Assembly: GCA_947476285.1 (NCBI GenBank)
Contig: CANJPU010000021.1
Location: forward strand, 1-64,000
Source of the DNA: Comamonadaceae bacterium
Lineage (GTDB): Bacteria > Pseudomonadota > Gammaproteobacteria > Burkholderiales > Burkholderiaceae_C
Direction of reading: 5' to 3'
DNA: 64,000 nt
The notes under the pieces: model-generated
What the model saw: the letters and a program-made list of their open reading frames with translations, nothing else
Databases searched by the model: none
Told to the model about the DNA's origin: nothing
In this document: in pieces, positions 25,785 to 34,440 of the stretch
Layout: each line of letters opens with the position of its first letter
How positions within the stretch are numbered: position 1 is the stretch's first letter
Position numbers and translations under genes: made by a program

Positions 25785-26752
25785 TACTCTGCCTTGATGT
25801 TGGCTGTCTTGATGACGCGCGCCCATTTGGCGATGTCATCCTGAATGTATTTGTCGAACACGGCGGGCGTCATCACCATGGGTGTGGCGCCCTGGCGTCC
25901 CCATTGCGCGCGTACCTCCGCCTGACTGGTGATGCGGGTCACCGCTTCGTTAAGTTTGTCCACCACCGCGCGCGGCGTCCCTTTGGGCGCCATCAGGCCC
26001 AGCCAGATGGTTGCTTCGTAGTTGGGCACGCCGGCCTCGTGTACCGTGGGAACCTCGGGCAGCACGCTGGAGCGTTGCAAGCCGGTGGTGGCCAGAGCCT
26101 TGACCTTGCCGGACTTGACTTGTTCGACCATGGTGGTCACTGCGTCGAACATCAGATCGACCTGGCCGCCGATCACGTCGGTGCGCGCGCCCGAGCTGCC
26201 GCGATAGGGGATGTGCACCAGGTACACGCCAGCCATGCTCTTGAACAGTTCTCCGGCCATGTGGTAGGGCGTGCCCAGACCCGAAGATGCGTAGTTGATC
26301 TTGCCCGGCTGGCTCTTTACGCGGGCCAGCAACTCTGCCAGATTCGCTGTCGGCAGCGACGGGTGGGCCACCAGCACCAGGTCGGAATAGTTGATCGGCG
26401 CAATGCCGGTGAAGTCTCGCGCCAGCGCGAAGGGCTTGTTGGCGATCAGCGTTTCGTTGACGGTGTGCGCATTGGACATCATCAGCAGCGTGTAGCCGTC
26501 CGGTGTGGACTTGGCCGCCTGGTCGGTGCCGATCACCGATCCGGCGCCCGGCTTGTTGTCCACCACAAATGACTGACCCAGGATTTCCTGCAGTCGCTGC
26601 GCCATGAAGCGCGCGTAATTGTCAGCCGGGCCGCCAGTGGCAAAGGGCACGATGATTTTCACCGGTCGAGTGGGGTAGGTTTGCGCGTGACCGGCTGCGC
26701 AGAACATGCACAGCCCCACGGTTGCCAGCAGTGCGCGAATGAAGTGTGACAT
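25784..26752 (-). CDS. Bug/TctC-family periplasmic solute-binding protein
   Basis: 322 residues with signal peptide MSHFIRALLATVGLCMFCAA and cleavage near GHAQT, then YPTRPVKIIVPFATGGPADN. The family loop is DNKPGAGSVIGTDQAAKS and the PYRGSSGARTDVIGGQVDLM segment is intact. It starts 20 bp after another Bug gene and is fused by a 1-bp overlap to the ModA-like gene, so the three form an operon. Ligand unknown. Confidence 0.92.
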   Translation of the reverse strand: MSHFIRALLATVGLCMFCAAGHAQTYPTRPVKIIVPFATGGPADNYARFMAQRLQEILGQSFVVDNKPGAGSVIGTDQAAKSTPDGYTLLMMSNAHTVNETLIANKPFALARDFTGIAPINYSDLVLVAHPSLPTANLAELLARVKSQPGKINYASSGLGTPYHMAGELFKSMAGVYLVHIPYRGSSGARTDVIGGQVDLMFDAVTTMVEQVKSGKVKALATTGLQRSSVLPEVPTVHEAGVPNYEATIWLGLMAPKGTPRAVVDKLNEAVTRITSQAEVRAQWGRQGATPMVMTPAVFDKYIQDDIAKWARVIKTANIKAE

Positions 26753-26772
26753 CTTGAGTTGCCCTTTCCGGC

Positions 26773-27753
26773 CTATTGAATCTTGCCCATCTTCTTGACT
26801 ACATCGGCCATGCGTTGCACGTCCGCCTGAATGTATTTTTCGAACTCAGGTGAGTCCTGGTAGAGCACTGGGCTGCCAGCATTGAGTATGACCTCGCGCA
26901 CCTTGGCATCGCCAGCGGCCGCGCGCGCTGCGGCGCGCAGGCGCTGCGCCACCGGCTCGGGTGTTGCAGACGGAATGAACAGGCCTGACCATTGCGCGTA
27001 CTGCGCGTCGAACCCGGCGTCTCTCAGAGAAGGCGCATCGGCCAATGCGTCCAGCTTGCCAATGCCCCAGTGGCCCAGCACGCGCAGTTTGCCCGCCTTC
27101 ACATGCTGCAACACCGTGGCTGGCCCTGAAGACACCGCATCGATCTGCCCGCCCAGCAGGGCTATTACAGCTGGCGCAGCGCCAGTGAAAGGCACGTGCG
27201 TCATCTTGATGCCCGCGTTTTGCGCCAGAATTTCCATGGGCACATGCATGGTGCCGTAGTTGCCTGAAGATCCATAATTGATTGCGCCGGGGCGCCTCCT
27301 GGCGTCCTCTACAAAGTCTTTCACGCTCTTCCATGGTGATTCGGCGCGTACCGCCAGCACGGTGGGATCGGCGGTGAAGCGCGCGATCGGGCGCAGCGAC
27401 GCAAAGCTGTACATGGGTGCGCGCCCAAGCAAGGTGTCGGCCTCGGGAAGCACGCTGAACGACGACAGCGCCATCAGGACCGTATAGCCATCGGGCGCGG
27501 CCTTGGCGGCTTGTCCCATGCCGATGCCGCCCCCGGCACCGCCTTTGTTCTCAATGACGACCGGCTGGCCCAAGTCGCGCGACATCGCTTCGGCGACGGG
27601 ACGCGCCACGATGTCGGCCAGCCCGCCAGGCGGAAACGGAACGATCATGGTGATCGGCCTGGATGGATATGCGGCCTGAGCCCAGGTCAAGCCCGTGGCT
27701 GCCAGCAGCAGCGTGGCGGCAAGTCCCGCAAAAAGTGTGAAACGACGCTGCAT
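26773..27753 (-). CDS. Bug/TctC-family periplasmic solute-binding protein
   Basis: 326 residues with signal peptide MQRRFTLFAGLAATLLLAAT and cleavage near WAQA, then YPSRPITMIVPFPPGGLADI. The loop ENKGGAGGGIGMGQAAKAAPD and PFTGAAPAVIALLGGQIDAV are standard. It is the first gene of a Bug-Bug-ModA-like set. A TAGCATGCTA palindrome lies 20 bp upstream of the ATG and matches the site before the Bug gene at 10169. A GGAGAC ribosome site is present. Confidence 0.92.
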   Translation of the reverse strand: MQRRFTLFAGLAATLLLAATGLTWAQAAYPSRPITMIVPFPPGGLADIVARPVAEAMSRDLGQPVVIENKGGAGGGIGMGQAAKAAPDGYTVLMALSSFSVLPEADTLLGRAPMYSFASLRPIARFTADPTVLAVRAESPWKSVKDFVEDARRRPGAINYGSSGNYGTMHVPMEILAQNAGIKMTHVPFTGAAPAVIALLGGQIDAVSSGPATVLQHVKAGKLRVLGHWGIGKLDALADAPSLRDAGFDAQYAQWSGLFIPSATPEPVAQRLRAAARAAAGDAKVREVILNAGSPVLYQDSPEFEKYIQADVQRMADVVKKMGKIQ

Positions 27754-27771
27754 GAGATGGTCTCCTTGTGC

Positions 27772-27785
27772 GTTAGCATGCTACG
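27772..27785. promoter_or_regulatory. palindromic operator-like site, GTTAGC-AT-GCTACG
   Basis: The core TAGCATGCTA is a perfect 10-bp palindrome and the outer bases keep the left arm of the GTTAGC-N2-GCTAAC site seen at 10200-10213. It lies 19 bp upstream of the Bug start at 27753, overlapping the likely leader. Same inferred regulator as the other site. Confidence 0.55.
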
Positions 27786-27888
27786 TTGGAATCAACTCTT
27801 GGAGAGAGTTTTCCCCCATGACGCTGCCCACTGACACTGACACTGTCATCGGCCAGGGCCGTACGCTTGTCGGCATTGTCTCGTCCAA

Positions 27889-29061
27889 CTACTTGGGCGA
27901 GCGCAGCAGTGCCAGCAGCGTGAGTGCACTCGGAATGGCCAGGAAGGCGAAGCCGTAGCGGAAGCTGCCGCCCGCGCCCGACACCGCGCCGAACAGCATG
28001 GGGCCGATCATCACGCCCACGAAGGTCACGGCCAGGGTTCCGGCGGTGGCCATGCTGGCCATGCCCGGCGGTGCCTGCTTGGCAACTTCGGCCAAGTACA
28101 CGCCGTTCCATCCGATGGCTGAAGCGCCAAAGAGCACCAGCAAACTCGTGACCCAGAAGACCGGCACCTCGCCGTTGACCACGGCCGCAGTGGCTGTGCA
28201 CAGCGTCATCAAGGCAGCCAGTACCGCCAACATAACGCGCGCCGAGAGCCAGCGGTCTGCCACATAGCCCCAGAGCACGCGGCCCGAGACGCCGCCGATC
28301 TGGGTCGCTGACATGGCCAGTCCTGCGGCCACCAGGCTGTAGCTCAGTTCGACTTTCAGATAAATGACCAGGTAAGTTGACAATGTCACTTGCACGGCCG
28401 AGAAGACGAAGGAAACCGCCGCCAGTCGCACCAGCGCGCGATGCGTCAGCATCATCCGGATCGGCTGCGCGAGGCTGGCCAAGACCATTGGGCGATCGGG
28501 CTGCCGGTCTGCATCGAGCTCGCCGCGCAAAGGCTGAGCCAAGGCGGCGCACAGCAGATTGGCCAGCGCCACGATCAGCAGCGTACTTTGCCAACCGACC
28601 CACAGCAATAGTCCGGGAACGATAGCGCCAGCCAGCACACCACCCACGGGCACGCCGGTCTGCTTGACCGAAAAGACCAGCGACATGCGATGAACGGGTG
28701 TCGTGCGCGCCAGCAGGTGAGAGCTGGCAGGTGTCATGGGGCCGTAGCCCAGGCCTATGAACACGCCCCCCAGGGCCATGCATGCAAGCGAAGGCACGGC
28801 GCACAGGGTCAGGCCTACCGTACATGAGAGCAGGCCCGCCTGACTGACCCGGATCGGGCCGAAGCGTGCAACAGCGGGGCCTCCTGCCAGGCTGGCCAGC
28901 GTGGCGCCTGTGTAGACCAGGGTGATGTACACGCCGGTGAGCGCCGCAGAAACGTCCATGGCCTGTGCAATGACCGTCGCCGCGACAGGCAAGGTCAGCA
29001 GCGCCATGGACACCATCGCTTGAATCGCGAGGGTGATGCACAGGGGAATCCAGTTGGCCAT
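27889..29061 (-). CDS. MFS transporter
   Basis: 390 residues with about twelve membrane segments. Landmarks of the major facilitator fold are GPAVARFGPIRVSQAGLL between helices 2 and 3, SLVFSVKQTGVPVGGVLAGA in the middle of the first half, and GVSGRVLWGYVADRWLSARV as the second-half repeat of the loop 2-3 motif. The family includes CynX- and YbfB-like carriers; the substrate is unknown. It lies on the same strand as the downstream Bug genes with 135 bp between them that contains the palindromic site. Confidence 0.88.
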   Translation of the reverse strand: MANWIPLCITLAIQAMVSMALLTLPVAATVIAQAMDVSAALTGVYITLVYTGATLASLAGGPAVARFGPIRVSQAGLLSCTVGLTLCAVPSLACMALGGVFIGLGYGPMTPASSHLLARTTPVHRMSLVFSVKQTGVPVGGVLAGAIVPGLLLWVGWQSTLLIVALANLLCAALAQPLRGELDADRQPDRPMVLASLAQPIRMMLTHRALVRLAAVSFVFSAVQVTLSTYLVIYLKVELSYSLVAAGLAMSATQIGGVSGRVLWGYVADRWLSARVMLAVLAALMTLCTATAAVVNGEVPVFWVTSLLVLFGASAIGWNGVYLAEVAKQAPPGMASMATAGTLAVTFVGVMIGPMLFGAVSGAGGSFRYGFAFLAIPSALTLLALLRSPK

Positions 29062-29076
29062 TGTGTGGGAGTTTAC

Positions 29077-30075
29077 TCAGGCGACCAGTGGTGGCTCTTG
29101 CATCGCCTCGATCTGCTCATCGAGCATCTGCACTTGTCCTTGCCAGTAATCGCTGGAACCGAACCACGGAAAGTTGATCGGGAAGATCGGGTCGTCCCAG
29201 CGCCGGGCCAACCAGGCGCTGTAGTGAATCAGGCGCAGGGTGCGAAGCGGCTCGATCAGGGCCAGTTCCGCGCGATCGAATTCGCGCATTTGCTCGTAGC
29301 CGTCAATCAGCGCGCCCAGTTGCCTCTGCCGCTGCGATCGATCGCCCGAAAGCAGCATCCACAAGTCCTGTACGGCCGGCCCGGTGCGTGCGTCGTCCAG
29401 GTCGACGAAGTGCGGCCCTTGTGGCGTCCACAGAATGTTGCCAGGATGGCAGTCGCCGTGCAGGCGGATCATGGAGATACCGCTGCTGCCGCGTTCGCCC
29501 AGCGCCGTATCAGCGATCATGGCCAGCGCCGCGTCGCAGCGCTTCTCCCACTGGGCCTGCACATCCAGCGGAATCGCGTGGTGGCTCAGCAGCCATTCGC
29601 GCGGCTCCATGCCGAAGCCGCGCAGATCCAGCGCCGGTCGCGTGGCAAATGGTTTCGTGCGGCCCACCATATGGATGCGCGCGAGAAAGCGGCCAATCCA
29701 TTCGAGCACCTCGCCATCGTCAAGCTCCGGGGCGCGCCCGCCGCGCCGCGGGCTCACGCTGAAAGAGAAGTCACCGAAGTGATGCAGCGTTGCGCCCTGC
29801 AACACCAGCGGGGGCACCGCCGGTATCTCGGCTGCAACCAGCTCGGCTGCGAAGCTGTGCTCCTCCAGGATTTGTGCATCGCTCCAGCGCTGCGGCCGAT
29901 AGAACTTGGCGACCACGCAGTCAAAGCCCTGCACCGGGTCCTCAAGATGTGCCTGATAAACCCTGTTCTCATAGGAGCTCAGCGCCATCAGACGGCCGTC
30001 GCCATGCAGGCCCACGCAAGCAAGCGCGTCCATCACAGCATCAGGAGTCAGGACTTCGTAGGGGTGGGATGACAT
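29077..30075 (-). CDS. srkA: stress response kinase A (SrkA/RdoA/YihE), Ser/Thr protein kinase
   Basis: 332 residues from ATG 30075, close to the usual 328. SrkA signatures are LMALSSYENRVYQAHLED at the nucleotide loop, VVAKFYRPQRWSDAQILEEH, the catalytic loop RLHGDCHPGNILWT and the metal site HFVDLDDARTGPAVQDLWM. The APH-like kinase acts in the cytosol and in E. coli counters stress-induced cell death. Its start overlaps the end of the upstream kinase-Usp gene by 35 bp, so the two kinases are co-expressed. Confidence 0.93.
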   Translation of the reverse strand: MSSHPYEVLTPDAVMDALACVGLHGDGRLMALSSYENRVYQAHLEDPVQGFDCVVAKFYRPQRWSDAQILEEHSFAAELVAAEIPAVPPLVLQGATLHHFGDFSFSVSPRRGGRAPELDDGEVLEWIGRFLARIHMVGRTKPFATRPALDLRGFGMEPREWLLSHHAIPLDVQAQWEKRCDAALAMIADTALGERGSSGISMIRLHGDCHPGNILWTPQGPHFVDLDDARTGPAVQDLWMLLSGDRSQRQRQLGALIDGYEQMREFDRAELALIEPLRTLRLIHYSAWLARRWDDPIFPINFPWFGSSDYWQGQVQMLDEQIEAMQEPPLVA

Positions 30076-31552
30076 CCCCCATTGTCGCTGCTGGCGCAAG
30101 TGCATCCACTTCCGATGCCAGCATCAGGTGCTCGAAGGGCAGAGACTGCTTGATCAGCATCACGCTGCAAGGCGCCTCCATCGCGATGCGCACCGGCACG
30201 GTGGTCAGCAGTCGCTGCAGTTTCAGGCCATGCGTGGCAGCTCCCACAATGATCAGGTTGACGCCGTTGGTGCGCGCATAGGCAAGCAGGGCCTGCGCTC
30301 GGTCACTCGCCTCGATCACATGGAAGCTGACCTGGTGGTCTTGCAAGTCCAGTCCCTCGGCCCACTGGCGAAGGCGTTCGAGTTGCTGTCGGTGAAGTTG
30401 CACTTCGCTGCGGGCCTCGTCAGTGGTCACGCAATCGCCTGCGCCCACCACGCTCACGCAGGCCAGCCGGGCTCCGGGCCGGGCGCCCAGAGAGCGTTGT
30501 GCCGCCTGGCGCAGTGAGTAAAGAGTTGCGTCGCTTGCGTCTTTCCATGGCACAGCCACCATCACGATGGGAACCTGGTCGATCTGTTTGCTCGGCAATG
30601 GGCTGGGGTGGTAGTGCAGGCCGGCGGCTCTAAGCCAGCGCTTCACGTGCACCCACCATGAGGTCCGGCCAATGCGTTTGCCGCGCTCGCCCACACTGAT
30701 CTGCTGCGGGTGACTCAGGTCAAAGGCGAGATGCGCGGCAGAAGCATAGCGGTGGTCTGCCTCTGGCTCCAGGCAGTGCAGGATGACTTCTTGCAGCCAA
30801 GGCGGCAAATCCTTTGCATGTACGCGCGGCGGTGGCGGATCCATCCACAGCCGCTGGCGCAGGCCGCCACGGGTTTGCGGGTCGCCAAAAGGCAGTTCGC
30901 CGGTCGCCAGTTCGTAGAGCATCACGCCGATGGCAAAGACGTCGCTGCGCGGATCGCCGCGCACGCCCACTACCTGCTCAGGCGCCATCCATGGCGGCGA
31001 TCCGATGGCGGGCCGCATCTCTTGGGCCAGCAAGTCCGGCTGATGCGCATGCCAGCTCAAGCCGAAGTCGATCAGCACCGCGCTGCCGTCGGGGCGGATC
31101 ACTACATTGCCTGGCTTCAGATCCAGATGAACTGCATCTTGTCGGTGCAGATTGTGCGCGGCCGCTGCAATTGCCGCGCCCAGGCGTGCGATTTCATCCG
31201 CGCCCGGTCGCGTGTGCGTCAGTTGGGCCTGGTCCAGCCAGTGCTGCAGCGGCTTGCCGGGCACATGCTCCATCACCAGATAAGGCGTGCGGGCCATGTC
31301 ACCCGCAGCCACGAAACGCGGCACGTGCGGGCCTGACAACAGTTGCAGCAACTGGTGCTCCACCTCGAACCCCACGATGTTCTCCGCGCCGTCTCCGGCG
31401 GTCATGCGCGGCACCTTCATGACCATCGGAAAAGCCTGCGCAACCTGCGGCTGCGCATAGTGCACGGTATAGATGTGCGCCATGCCGCCTGCATGCATGC
31501 ACTCGTCCACCACAAATCCGTCAACGACGGTACCCGGCTCCAATAGTTTCAA
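30041..31552 (-). CDS. Ser/Thr protein kinase fused to a C-terminal Usp domain
   Basis: 503 residues. A Hanks-type kinase occupies about 8-285: invariant lysine K46 in VMKVPR, catalytic loop VHLDLKPGN at 141-149, DFG at 162-164, APE at 190-192 and DVFAIGVMLYELATG. The catalytic loop reads H-L-D, so it is a non-RD kinase, which usually does not need activation-loop phosphorylation. A linker leads to a Usp domain at about 328-468 (VPIVMVAVPWKDASD, LIIVGAATHGLKLQRLLTTVPVRIAMEAPCSVML). No membrane segment is seen. It lies 11 bp after a phosphoesterase gene and overlaps srkA, making a three-gene signalling set. Confidence 0.92.
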   Translation of the reverse strand: MKLLEPGTVVDGFVVDECMHAGGMAHIYTVHYAQPQVAQAFPMVMKVPRMTAGDGAENIVGFEVEHQLLQLLSGPHVPRFVAAGDMARTPYLVMEHVPGKPLQHWLDQAQLTHTRPGADEIARLGAAIAAAAHNLHRQDAVHLDLKPGNVVIRPDGSAVLIDFGLSWHAHQPDLLAQEMRPAIGSPPWMAPEQVVGVRGDPRSDVFAIGVMLYELATGELPFGDPQTRGGLRQRLWMDPPPPRVHAKDLPPWLQEVILHCLEPEADHRYASAAHLAFDLSHPQQISVGERGKRIGRTSWWVHVKRWLRAAGLHYHPSPLPSKQIDQVPIVMVAVPWKDASDATLYSLRQAAQRSLGARPGARLACVSVVGAGDCVTTDEARSEVQLHRQQLERLRQWAEGLDLQDHQVSFHVIEASDRAQALLAYARTNGVNLIIVGAATHGLKLQRLLTTVPVRIAMEAPCSVMLIKQSLPFEHLMLASEVDALAPAATMGDVIPPLRSPDS

Positions 31553-31563
31553 GTTGCCTCACC

Positions 31564-32313
31564 TCAAGTGCCTTTAGAAAGCCGCGCGGCATTGGACTCG
31601 GGAAGTCCCGCTTCCCGTATCTTGCGCGCGCTCGTTTCGTGGTCATAGTCAACACGCTGGAACGACAGTTGCAGCGTGGGAAGATCGAACAGTGCGTACA
31701 TCGCCAAGCTGGAGCCGTCACGGGGTTGACCCACTGAGCCCACGGTGGCATGCCAGCGGCGATGGCGGCCCAGCGAGATCGCTGCGTTCTGCCGGGGCTC
31801 GAAGGCCATCACCGAGCGACCGGCGCCCTGGTAGAACAAGCGCTGCGCGTGCACATGACCGCTGAACACATGGCTTGCGCCTTCTGCCGACGCAGCCTCC
31901 AGGCTTGCTGCCGCACTGCGTGGCTCGTCCACATAGTCCCAGCGCTCAGGTCGGTGCGCACTGGCATGCACCAGGAAGAGGAATTCGTGCCGAACCACCA
32001 GTGGCAGAGCTCCCAGAAATTCGCGCTGCCCGGAGCTCAGTTGCGCCTGGGTCCAGGCTGCGCCAGCCTGATCGGCGCGCTGGCTACCCGCAACCGGTGC
32101 AAGCGCTGCGTCGTCATGGTTGCCGCGTAACACCCACGCACCGCGCTCGGCCAGCGCCATGACGCAGTCGACCACCGCGCCAGGCTCGGCGCCGTATCCC
32201 ACCAGATCACCCAGAAACGCATACTGCGTCGCCTCGCGGGCCCGCGCGTCAGCCAGGCATGCATCGAGTGCCTGGCGGTTGGCGTGCAGGTCGGACAAGA
32301 GGGCGAGGCGCAT
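31564..32313 (-). CDS. calcineurin-like metallophosphoesterase
   Basis: 249 residues with the metal-ligand motifs in order: SDLHANR (D8, H10), FLGDLVGYG (D36), RGNHDDA (GNHD at 64-67), VHAS and a GHVHAQ near residue 151. The size and the LVGYGAEP motif are those of YfcE/ApaH-like small phosphoesterases. It has no signal peptide. It is the first gene of a cluster with a kinase-Usp fusion and SrkA, so it may be the phosphatase or nucleotide hydrolase of that pathway; this is inference from position. A 212-bp gap upstream holds no gene and no promoter I can name. Confidence 0.9.
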   Translation of the reverse strand: MRLALLSDLHANRQALDACLADARAREATQYAFLGDLVGYGAEPGAVVDCVMALAERGAWVLRGNHDDAALAPVAGSQRADQAGAAWTQAQLSSGQREFLGALPLVVRHEFLFLVHASAHRPERWDYVDEPRSAAASLEAASAEGASHVFSGHVHAQRLFYQGAGRSVMAFEPRQNAAISLGRHRRWHATVGSVGQPRDGSSLAMYALFDLPTLQLSFQRVDYDHETSARKIREAGLPESNAARLSKGT

Positions 32314-32525
32314 GGGTGAGTGTGACGGATCGGCTCATCATCCCCGTCAAAGCTGATACGAGGCTTGCAGAACGCGGCGCGGCTTTGAGCGAAATCAAGC
32401 AGCAGGCACGCGACGGCTACAGCAATTCGTGGCCCGTTGGTGCGAGCGCTTTCATGGGTTCGTGGAGCAACCTACTTGAACTTTATACGTAGTTTATCTT
32501 CGCGAAAGTTCACATATATCTCAAC

Positions 32526-33407
32526 TTAAATTCGTTGAATGGTCGACGATTCTTTGTCGAGCGATATCGCCGTTGCCATCGCCTCACCCAGTCGCACCGG
32601 CTGGCCAGTCGCCCAGTTGGGGACGAAGCTGATCACGTTCTTTGGGAACAGCGTCACCACAGTGGAGCCCAGCAGAAAGCTGCCCATCTGCGCGCCCTGC
32701 GCCAATTCGATGTGCTGATCGCGGTAGTGCCACTGGCGGATCTCGCGGCTGCGCGGCGGGTTCACCACGCCATGCCACTCAGTGGCGATGCTGCCCACAA
32801 TGGTGGCACCCACCAGCACATTGACGAAAGGCCCGTGGGGGGTGTCGAACACGCACACCACGCGCTCGTTGCGCGCGAACAGATTGGGCACATGCTGCGC
32901 TGTGAAGGGGTTGACCGAAAAAAGATCCCCCGGCACGTAAATCATGCGCACCAGGCGCCCTTTGCAGGGCATGTGGATGCGGTGATAGTCCTTGGGGGCC
33001 AGGTAGAGCGTGGCGAAGTGACCATTGTCGAACTGCTGCGCCAGGGCCAGGTCGCCGCCGACCAGGGCGCGAGTGGAATAGCTATGACCCTTGGCCTGAA
33101 AAATCTGATCCTGCGCGATGGGGCCGAACTGACTGATCGCCCCGTCCACCGGGCAAACGAAATCAGCCCGCGCCATTGGGCGGGCGCCTTCCCGTAGCGC
33201 ACGGGTGAAAAATTCGTTGAAGCTGGCGTAGCTCTCGACGCGCGGGTCGGCCGCCTCGTCCATGTTGACGCCGTACTTTGCAATGAAGTGCCGGATGATG
33301 GCCCGCGTCAGCGGCCCACCGCGCAGATTGGCCACTTGTCCAGCAAATACGGTGAGCAAGCGCTTGGGCAACAGGTATTGCGGCAACACCGCGAAGCGAT
33401 TGGACAT
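32526..33407 (-). CDS. psd: phosphatidylserine decarboxylase proenzyme
   Basis: 293 residues, the normal short bacterial form. Landmarks are SFNEFFTRALREGARPM, CPVDGAISQFG with D88, YLAPKDYHRIHMP with H145, and the self-cleavage motif LGST at 246-249, where serine 248 becomes the pyruvoyl group. The enzyme makes phosphatidylethanolamine at the inner membrane. It is divergent from the NodI-like gene. Confidence 0.96.
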   Translation of the reverse strand: MSNRFAVLPQYLLPKRLLTVFAGQVANLRGGPLTRAIIRHFIAKYGVNMDEAADPRVESYASFNEFFTRALREGARPMARADFVCPVDGAISQFGPIAQDQIFQAKGHSYSTRALVGGDLALAQQFDNGHFATLYLAPKDYHRIHMPCKGRLVRMIYVPGDLFSVNPFTAQHVPNLFARNERVVCVFDTPHGPFVNVLVGATIVGSIATEWHGVVNPPRSREIRQWHYRDQHIELAQGAQMGSFLLGSTVVTLFPKNVISFVPNWATGQPVRLGEAMATAISLDKESSTIQRI

Positions 33408-33516
33408 GTCAAACCAGGTTGGCGAAAACGAAAATTCTAGTGCAGCACTGGTGCAGCGCCAGGGCGCGAAACCGCCGAGTGCGACACAATACCAGGCTGC
33501 GTATTCCTACCCCTCC

Positions 33517-34440
33517 ATGAGCGAACTCCTTTTCGAAGCCCACCATCTGAGCAAGCGCTACGGTCAGAACACCGTGGTCGATGACCTGTCCTTCGACATC
33601 GCAGCCGGCGAATGTCTGGGCGTCATCGGCCCCAATGGCGCGGGCAAGACTACCACCATCCGAATGTGCCTGGGGCTGACCGTGCCAGACCAAGGCACGA
33701 TCAGCGCACTGGGTGGCTCGATGCCACGAGACGCCCTGTCTATCAAGGCACAACTGGGCGTTGTGAGCCAGTTTGACACCCTGGACCCTGATTTCACCTG
33801 CGCCGAAAACCTGCTGGTGTATGGCCGCTACTTCGGCATGAAGAAGGCGCAAATTCGCGAGCGCATTCCCAAGCTGCTGGAGTTTGCCGCGCTCTCGCAC
33901 AAGGCCGACGCCAAGCCCGGCGAGCTCTCGGGCGGCATGCGCAGGCGCCTGAGCCTGGCGCGCGCCCTGGTAAATGACCCACGCCTCTTGATGCTGGACG
34001 AGCCCACCACCGGGTTGGACCCGCAGGCGCGGCATCTGATGTGGGAGCGCCTGCAACTGCTCTTGCAGCAAGGCAAGTCAATTTTGCTGACTACCCATTT
34101 CATGGATGAAGCTGAGCGCCTGTGTTCGAGGCTCTTGGTGCTCGACCACGGCAAGAAGATCGCAGAAGGGTGCCCCCGCGACCTGATCGCCCAGTATCTT
34201 GAGCCCGACGTGGTGGAGGCCTACGGCAACGGCGCGCTGGCGCTGGCCGAATCCCCGCTCAAGGCGATGGCCGCGCGGGTTGAGGTCAGCGGCGAGACGG
34301 TGTTCTTCTACACGCAAGACGCCAAGCCCTTGCTCGATGCACTGGCCGCGCACCCCAAGCTGCGCACCATCCACAGGCCGGCCAACTTGGAGGACTTGTT
34401 CCTCAAACTCACCGGTCGCCAAATCAGGGAGGAAGGATGA
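33517..34440 (+). CDS. ABC exporter ATPase, NodI-like
   Basis: 307 residues from ATG 33517. Walker A is GPNGAGKTTTIRMCLGL, the signature LSGGMRRRLSLARAL and Walker B RLLMLDEPTTGLDPQARHL, followed by LLTTHFMDEAERLC. The NodI-type middle is VVSQFDTLDPDFTCAENLLVYGRYFG. It shares an ATGA overlap with the permease gene. In betaproteobacteria such pairs are drug/polysaccharide-type exporters; nodulation is not implied. A longer upstream frame lies in the intergenic region and was rejected. Confidence 0.92.
   Translation: MSELLFEAHHLSKRYGQNTVVDDLSFDIAAGECLGVIGPNGAGKTTTIRMCLGLTVPDQGTISALGGSMPRDALSIKAQLGVVSQFDTLDPDFTCAENLLVYGRYFGMKKAQIRERIPKLLEFAALSHKADAKPGELSGGMRRRLSLARALVNDPRLLMLDEPTTGLDPQARHLMWERLQLLLQQGKSILLTTHFMDEAERLCSRLLVLDHGKKIAEGCPRDLIAQYLEPDVVEAYGNGALALAESPLKAMAARVEVSGETVFFYTQDAKPLLDALAAHPKLRTIHRPANLEDLFLKLTGRQIREEG

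Noticed and set aside
32460-32525. AT-rich stretch with a GAACTTT/AAAGTTC dyad after psd
   Set aside because: The 7-bp arms are 20 bases apart and no T-run follows, so it does not make a credible terminator.
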